From positions 1,178,001 to 1,242,000 of the forward strand of contig JAKFAO010000007.1 of the NCBI GenBank assembly GCA_021527695.1: a stretch of DNA of 64,000 bases. Reading direction: 5' to 3'. Of this stretch, positions 57,738 to 64,000 are shown one piece after another. Made by a program: the position numbers and the translations under genes. The notes under the pieces are model-generated. The model had not been told where the DNA came from. It searched no databases and was given only the letters and a program-made list of their open reading frames with translations. This DNA comes from Naematelia aurantialba (lineage: Eukaryota > Basidiomycota > Tremellomycetes > Tremellales > Naemateliaceae). The first letter of the stretch is position 1, and each line of letters starts with the position of its first letter.

Positions 57738-59473
57738 ATGGCCGCCGGCAGCTCAGACACACGTACCCGTACTCGTTCTACAAGGCTTGTTTCGGCTACT
57801 TCAGCTCCAATAACTCCAACAGCTACAACAACTTCAACAGCTCCGGCCACAGTCGTTTCGTCCGAACCGATGTTGCGCACCGGCACAGCCAAGATGGTCA
57901 AGGCTGCTGCTGTTTCTGCCGGGCGAGCCAGGCGCCTTCGGACCGCTGCGGCCACAGATACGACGGTGCTTAGTGCCCCTTCTCCCTCGTCTGTCCGTCG
58001 CAAACGCGGGGTGGTAGCGGATGTCAGTGGTCGTGTTGAAGCAAATGGCGTGACTGCTCCCCGCGCCAACGACCACGAGCCTTCCAATGCCAATGAGAAT
58101 GACCAGTCCCCGCCTGCCCCCTCAAAGACGGCCAAGCGGCGTAAAGTATCTGCACCGCCGCCTCCACGGACTTCTCGACCAGCCACTCTTCCCTCGGTAC
58201 CGGCCGCACCGGCATCGACGTTACCGCTATCGGGAGCCCCAGCCCTCTTGCCTCCGACACTGTCGTTCTCCTTGTCCGCGGCAATCGCCCACCTATCGTC
58301 CCATGACCCCCGCTTCAGAGGCATGTTCACACACCTCCCATGCAAACCCTTCCAGCCGCCGTACGCTGCCGTCGACCCGTTCCACACTCTCGTCACTTCC
58401 ATCATCGGGCAGCAGGTATCCTGGATGGCGGCGCGAGCCATCACTGGCCGTTTCAAGGCGTTGTTTGGATTTACCGGCGACCTGGAGGGGTTTCCAACGC
58501 CGGCGCAGGTTGCGCGCTCCGAGGTGGCGGTGCTCAAGGGCGTGGGGCTCAGTACGCGGAAAGCCGAGTACGGTGGGTTAGCTATTCGGTTCCCCTGTCC
58601 TCTTTCATCACTGCGAGGTTGCCCTCGCCTTTTCTTGCTCTTATCCCTTTCCCCTCGCTCCGCCATTGTACCCCACCTTCTGAAAACATACATGTAATCG
58701 CCAACTCATACCCTCCAGTCATCTCGCTAGCGGAGCACTTTGTATCTGGACAACTCTCGACCGAGCTGCTACGGGATGGCACGGACGAAGAGGTCTCCAA
58801 GGCACTCATTGCCGTCCGAGGAATCGGGCAGGTCAGTGTTCTGGTCTCCAGTGTCTGTCGTATTGACAGACGGCTGTAGTGGACAGTCGACATGTTCCTC
58901 ATGTTTTCCTTGCGCCGTCCAGATGTGTTACCTGTCGGTGACCTGGGTGTGCAAAAGGGCCTGCTGCGTTGGGTTTTGGCGGCTCATGGCGCTCTGCCAA
59001 AATCCAAGGGAAAACCCAATGCTAGAGCTGCTGAAAAATGGAGCACACCCAAAAAGCACAAGGAGGCTGACGCTCCTGTCGTTCAAGATAAAGTGGATGA
59101 CCAGGGTCGAGGCGAGATTGACACGATGCGCATCACCCCTGAGCCTAGCGCACCGACAGCAGGCGTTCCGTCCACGCCCGTCACGCCGAATACCACGGAG
59201 GTGCACCGGCCCAAGGTGGCGGTCCTACGTACCCCTATGAACGGCAAGGCCACTCAGATCCCGCCGACGCCTGTGACACCTGGAAGCAAAGATATCAAGC
59301 CGGCCGAGGATTTTGAAGTCGGAGACAAAGAGTTGCCGCCGCCTGCTCCAGCAGTGCTACTGGCTCCACCTACAGACCCGGCAGAGTGGGATGTCGCGCG
59401 TGCTGCGCCGCTGGGAGAGGGACTCGGCGTCGAGATTCTCAAATCCCGTTTGGGGGGCAAGAAAGTCAAGTGA
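57738..59473 (+). CDS. MAG1: 3-methyladenine DNA glycosylase (HhH-GPD)
   Basis: It excises alkylated purines to start base-excision repair. The helix-hairpin-helix is VRGIGQ joined across an intron to [11 protein letters not shown], and the catalytic Asp lies in [16 protein letters not shown]. Upstream markers are [20 protein letters not shown] and [20 protein letters not shown] spliced on to [18 protein letters not shown]. The N-terminal 180 residues are Ala/Thr/Ser-rich with KTAKRRKV, a nuclear localisation-like run. The C-terminus has an unusual Pro/Thr extension ([19 protein letters not shown]), reaching [10 protein letters not shown]. ATGs at 57570 and 57738 are both possible; 57570 lies 43 bp after the kinesin stop, so I prefer 57738. 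Symbol by yeast orthology. Confidence 0.85.
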
Positions 59474-59520
59474 GTCGGAGGTGTTGAACCTGCAGTCGAG
59501 CGAGAAGAGAGAGACAGTCA

Positions 59521-59660
59521 TGGAGAGAAAGTGAGAGGGAAAGAGAAAGTGAAAGAGGAAGTGAAAGAGACAAGGAGAGAGAAAGAGAAAGAGAACGAGA
59601 AAGAAAGAAAGAGAAAGAGAAAGAGAAAGAAATAGAAAAAGAAGAAAGAAGAAAGAGTCA
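59521..59660. repeat. Polypurine GA-rich tract, about 140 bp
   Basis: The plus strand is almost pure A/G (GAGAAAGAGAAAG-type units). It lies in the 3' flank of the glycosylase gene, upstream of the photoreceptor gene. It may form triplex or slipped structures, or simply be a microsatellite. Confidence 0.85.
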
Positions 59661-60798
59661 GGAAGGAGCCGACAAAGAGTACCGCTGATCCCTCTCCGTA
59701 CTCGTAGGGGCGGAGCATACCTGACTCCCAGAGAGATGGAGTCATTGACAGAGGGCTGGAGACCGTATAGATCGTTGGGAGTCTACTACATGTGGCCGGC
59801 TGGAGAGGATATCTGAGTTGGGTGGTCGTCGTTTCTAGCAGTGCAATCCAGCTGTCGCTTGGCTCTTGAGCGGTCATGCTTGTTTGTAGCTTTGTGAGAG
59901 CCGCAGTGTCACACGACAAAGTGCCGGGCGATATGGTACGGTATCAACATCACGGGCCCGGTTAGTCACCGGCTGCACTTTTGGCCACCACCGGTGTGAT
60001 GACCGATCTCTACCCGGCTCGCACCTCCACCCCCATGACGTCTTTTCCTTCCTCCCCCCCGGGCTCCCCCTGTCTTCCCCCAGCCACGTGTGTGACTAAA
60101 AGTCATTCGCCGGGTTCTTGTGGTTCCTGGTTTTTTCGTTTTTTGCCCGGTTCCCAGGAAGAGAGCGTGGAAAAAAAGGAAAGCCTTTTTTTGGGCGCAC
60201 ATTGATTATGTATATCGTTCAGGAGTATAGGGGGATCGTCATCCAGAAGGAGAAGAAGAAGAGAAGGAGGACCAAGCAAAGAAGAGGAAAGAAATTAAAA
60301 AGAGTCATCCTTGGGTGTCTTGTGCTTTGAGTAAAACTTTGCCAAAACGGGCAGTGAATGACTCGGGCAAAACTCCACTTTGGTGGTACGTAACTCGTCC
60401 GAGCGGGGGGGGGGTTGAAAACGACGGCAGCGCGTCTCTCTCTCTCTCTCTCAACGGTCCTTGTCTTGACTCTTCATCTCCCTCGACTCTTTCTATCGTT
60501 GTACATAAGTCGTCTGTCCTCGGCGTCGCGGCTCCAGCTTCGACACCCGGTACCCCACGAAATCGATGACCTGAAGCGTTCTCGTCACGGTCCCCCTGCC
60601 CTCCATTTTGCCGTCTCAGGAAACTCATCCTCTCGCCCCACGCCACAATCGTCAACGGCAACCTTTGTGCGGCCGCTCCGTCTAGAGAAGGCCGCCGATA
60701 CACCATAAAGTGCATTTCCACCTTGGGAGCACGTCTCCAGTCTCCCTCACGCCTCGAGCGTCTCACTCGCCCCGTCTGCAGCACCATTGCCCACCGTC
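59661..60798. promoter_or_regulatory. Upstream region and probable 5' leader of the WC-1 photoreceptor gene
   Basis: No gene is supported. It has a poly-G run near 60405, a CT microsatellite at 60437-60454 and an AG/AAG-rich stretch near 60250-60300. The last 250 bp are rich in pyrimidine and CTC/TCC, typical of transcription start regions in these fungi. A long leader is usual for regulators. Confidence 0.45.
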
Positions 60799-63700
60799 AT
60801 GGCGTACAACCACCGCGGTCAAAAGTCAGCCAATCCCAACCAGCACCAGCCGGCTTCTCACACATCGTCCACCGACTCGCATGTCTCTCAGACTTCACAG
60901 GCTCACACGCAAGGCCAGTCCCCGCTCGACTGGACCAACTTTATGAACTTCCCCACGCCGCCTTCAGTCAGCACCAACAATAATGGCGCGAGCATGGGCC
61001 GACACGGCTCGTTTGGCGGACAGCCATTTGCAGCGGCGACCAACATGTCCCCCGGGATGACCTACTCTCAATACCAGAGGCCTACTCCCGCTTCTCAGCC
61101 ACCATACCACCCATCTCCCATGCAACTGCAACCGCAGCTGCATATCCCAGGACAGCAGCCGCAACTGGAGCGGGACGACGGCGCTCAGAATGCTGAGAAA
61201 GCAGGAGGAAAGGGCAAGTCGCCGTCGACCCAAGCGCCTCAGCAAATCCCAGCACCGGACGGGCTTTCCCTTGATCCCGACGCCTTCTCGCGTAACATCC
61301 GTTTCCAAGTACCGCCCTTCCTCTCAAACCAGATTGCCGGTGCACCGACGTTCCCACCTGGGGGCGAGGCGTGGTCCGGCTTTTCCGGCGCTTCTTCCCT
61401 GTACGGCGACAACAGCCAGCTAACACCTGGCGCGCTGTTCAATAGCCTATTCGCGCAGCCAGATCCGAGCAACGACCAAAGCAGCATTTCCGGCGCCGAT
61501 GCATGGGAGCACTGGGCCGACCAGAACAAGGTCACCTCACCCGCGCCGACCATGTTGTACGTCAATCCGAACCCAAGCGCTGCGCGCACACAGCGCAACG
61601 CGTCACAGACACAGGCGCAATCAACACAAAAGACGCCCAAGATGCTGGCGCCGGTCTCGCCAGAGCCGAATCCCACCATGCCCACCTCTGCCTTGCTTCC
61701 ACAACCATACAGCCATTTCGACCCAAACATCTCATCCATCCCGTCCATGTCGGCACCGCAGAGTTCAGCGTCCACCATCAACATTGCGTCATCCTCTACT
61801 CAGCCGTACGCTCCCCCATCAAACACGCAAGCACTGCTCCAAGGCCCGAGTATTCCACCAAGCATGATTGGGCCAAACTTGTCCGATGGCCCGGGCCTGT
61901 ACTCGACAACCGGCTTTGACATGATAGGCGTCCTGGCACGTGTTCACGCTCGGAAAGAGCCAAAAACAGTCCTTGGACCCGTCGACCTCAGCTGCAGCTT
62001 TGTCGTCGTGGTATGTCACATTGCTCCCTTTATGCTACTTCGCTGACATGTGCAGGATGTCCGTCGCTTTGACTCTCCAATCGTATATGCGAGTCCGACA
62101 TTTTCGGCCCTCACAGGCTACGATTTGCCTCAGATTCTCGGACGTAACTGTCGCTTCTTGCAGAGCCCGGAAGGTGATGTCGCCAAGGGCTGCAAACGCA
62201 AGTACACGGATAATGTCGCTGTTGGACATCTCAAGCGTATGCTGAATGCCGGCAAAGAGTGCCAAGCCAGCCTCATCAACTACCGGAGAGGCGGTATACC
62301 ATTCATCAACCTAGTGACTGTTGTGCCCATCACCTGGGACAGTACCGATATTGTCTATCATGTTGGCTTCCAGGTAGATCTAGTCGAACAGCCAAACGCC
62401 ATCCTTCGCAACATGCGCGATGGAACCTACTCTGTGAACTACACCGTGTCACATCCTCCTCAGCAGGCACTTCGACCGCCCGGACGCGACATTAGTGCTT
62501 CTGGTCTCAGCAACGACGTGCTCGAGGTCATGGGCCCCCGTATCAATGCGGCCGGATTTGGGCAGGGCGAGGATGGCGGTAAGATGGAGTGGCTGAAGAT
62601 GGTGCTCGAGGGGGCCGATGGTCAGTTCGGCTGTTGTTCCGCCTTGTTCGAAGCTCATGGTATTAGACTTTGTTCATGTGCTTTCCCTGAAGGGTCTATT
62701 CCAATATGTGTCGCCCTCTGTGCGACGCGTGCTAGAGTACGAACCGGAAGATCTACTCAACAAAAACATCTCGGATATCTGTCATCCTTCAGACATCGTG
62801 CCACTCATGCGTGAGCTTAAAGACTCGACGCACGCGCCTTTGGACGGCCAAAATCCACGCATGGTCAATCTGGTGTTCCGCATCAGACGGAAGAACTCTG
62901 GCTACGTGTGGATCGAATGCTCGGGCAGATTGCACGTCGAGCCTGGCAAAGGTCGCAAGGCAGTCATCCTTTCTGGTCGAGCGCGCCATGTTCCGACACT
63001 GGCATGGGACAGTGTCGCGAAGAACGGTGGACTCGGAGAAAAGGAGTTTTGGGTAAAAGTGTCCTATCAGGGCTTGATACTGCATGCCACATCGGCGGTG
63101 TCGGACTTGCTTGGTCAGCCTGCAGAGGAGGTCGTCGGGCAAAGCATCTTCTCCTTGGTACCTGGCGGTGACAACGGCGAGCCGTCTAATACAATGACAG
63201 CGCAAGACTCGACTTCCCCCGTCGCATCGATTGCAACGGCCCTACGCTGTGCTATATCTGGAGAGACGCAGCATGGCGCTTACGCTCTACGTCACCAGAT
63301 GGTACAGAAGACTGGGGCGATGGTGGAGGTCGTGTCGGTATTCTATGCGCCCCGCCAACGAGGCGACATATTACCGGATGCCGACGAGGTTTCGGTCGAA
63401 GACAGCCCAGCCGCATTAACGTCTGCATCTGCCTCGGGCGTCGAGCCGGTAACGCTCGTGGTTCAAGTCAAGCTGGTCTGTGCTGGGCAGCCTGCCACGG
63501 CCCCACTGCCGCAACAGACCAATTCGCGGCCTGTTGTCCACGTTGCGTCTGCAAATGTGTTCGAGGAGCTTGAAACTACGCGAGGGACATCGTGGCAATA
63601 CGAATTGCATCAGTTACGGCTTGTGAACCGCCGCTTGAAGGAGGATATCGCGGCTGCTCGTGCACGGGGTGCAGGGACTGGCTTGCGAAAACACAAAAAA

Positions 63701-63817
63701 CGCAAGGCGGATGCTATGGGTCCGCCGCCAGTTCCGGAATCGCTCACAGCTGCACCACGACATCAACTGGCACCTGGGTTCGGACTCGTTGCACCCTCTG
63801 CATTACCGTACTACTAA
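60799..63817 (+). CDS. BWC1: Blue-light receptor and transcription regulator, White Collar-1 type (no zinc finger)
   Basis: WC-1 binds FAD through a LOV domain and acts with WC-2 in the nucleus to control light responses. From ATG 60799 (MAYNHRGQKSANPNQH) a Gln/Pro/Ser-rich lead contains GLSLDPDAFSRNIRFQVPPF. After intron removal near 62010-62055 the LOV domain reads DVRRFDSPIVYASPTFSALT, GRNCRFLQSPEGDV (photoactive Cys) and YRRGGIPFINLVTVVPI, then VYHVGFQVDLVEQPN. A second PAS starts near 62665 (FVHVLSLKGLFQYVSPSVRR), with FRIRRKNSGYVWIECSGRLH. A third PAS-like part runs from FWVKVSYQGLILHATSAVSD. The C-terminus has RKHKKRKAD, an NLS-like run, and ends SALPYY. No GATA-type C-x2-C finger is present, which is as known in Cryptococcus Bwc1. 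The gene looks intact. Confidence 0.93.
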
Positions 63818-64000
63818 CTCTTTGTGGAAGGGTCGATCAGCGTCAGCGCGGGATCTCGACCGCCCTTGGAGGAACAACACCTGTATCGACATCAACGCCA
63901 CACTGAGCCTCATACCCCCCTCAAAAGACGCGTCGCACCGCGATAAATGGAGATGAACAGCATTGGATATGGATATGGGATGTGGGTATGAATACGGATA

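Noticed and set aside
57263..58693. 476-codon minus-strand frame opposite the kinesin end and the glycosylase gene
   Set aside because: Long because of GC-rich codons on the other strand; the plus strand has clear HhH-GPD motifs and the minus frame has none.
1..64000. CRISPR arrays, bacterial operons, ribosome binding sites or plasmid origins
   Set aside because: The gene structure is eukaryotic throughout, and no regularly spaced direct repeats of CRISPR type were seen.

Overview
The window is nuclear DNA of a basidiomycete fungus, most likely a Tremellomycete (a Cryptococcus/Kwoniella/Tremella-type yeast). This rests on compact intron-rich genes on both strands, very short GT-AG introns with a CTGAC branch point close to the acceptor, a White Collar-1 type photoreceptor that lacks the GATA zinc finger, a polysaccharide lyase family 14 enzyme, and no operon or Shine-Dalgarno structure. 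Species cannot be named from the sequence alone.

Layout: 1-1192 holds the 3' part of the glycogen branching enzyme. 1374-4992 is a retrotransposon graveyard: two long LTRs in inverted orientation, a 466-bp solo LTR nested in one of them with a perfect 5-bp target duplication, an LTR tail in the spacer, and a decayed copy beside them. 4993-5785 has no gene I can support. From 5786 genes are dense: MSH4 (meiotic MutS homologue), pyridoxal kinase, mitochondrial Hsp70, RAD7, thymidylate kinase, a small membrane protein, NAD formate dehydrogenase, an OMA1-like metallopeptidase, a long helical protein ending in a GAR/GAS2 domain, a class I histone deacetylase, a short-chain dehydrogenase, a GRF zinc-finger protein, a Gfd2/YDR514C-like RNase H-fold protein, lipoyl synthase, an SH3 protein, PL14 lyase, an SLP1-like SUN protein, an SGNH-fold membrane protein, a SAM methyltransferase, a low-complexity protein of unknown function, a mitochondrial P-loop protein, a kinesin-7-like motor, a 3-methyladenine DNA glycosylase, and the blue-light receptor WC-1/BWC1.

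The genes do not form a biosynthetic cluster. Loose themes are genome maintenance (MSH4, RAD7, CDC8, MAG1), mitochondrial function (Hsp70, lipoyl synthase, OMA1-like protease, P-loop membrane protein), and cell surface or secretory pathway (PL14, SGNH, SLP1). Gene boundaries given span introns; exon joints named in the entries were worked out by eye. The items most worth a second look are the LTR nest with exchanged short-palindrome U3 modules, the 32-39 nt introns, the Ser/Thr-rich insertion inside the PL14 fold, the P-loop protein without Walker B acidic residues, and the tail-to-tail HDAC/dehydrogenase pair whose stop codons lie 7 bp apart.
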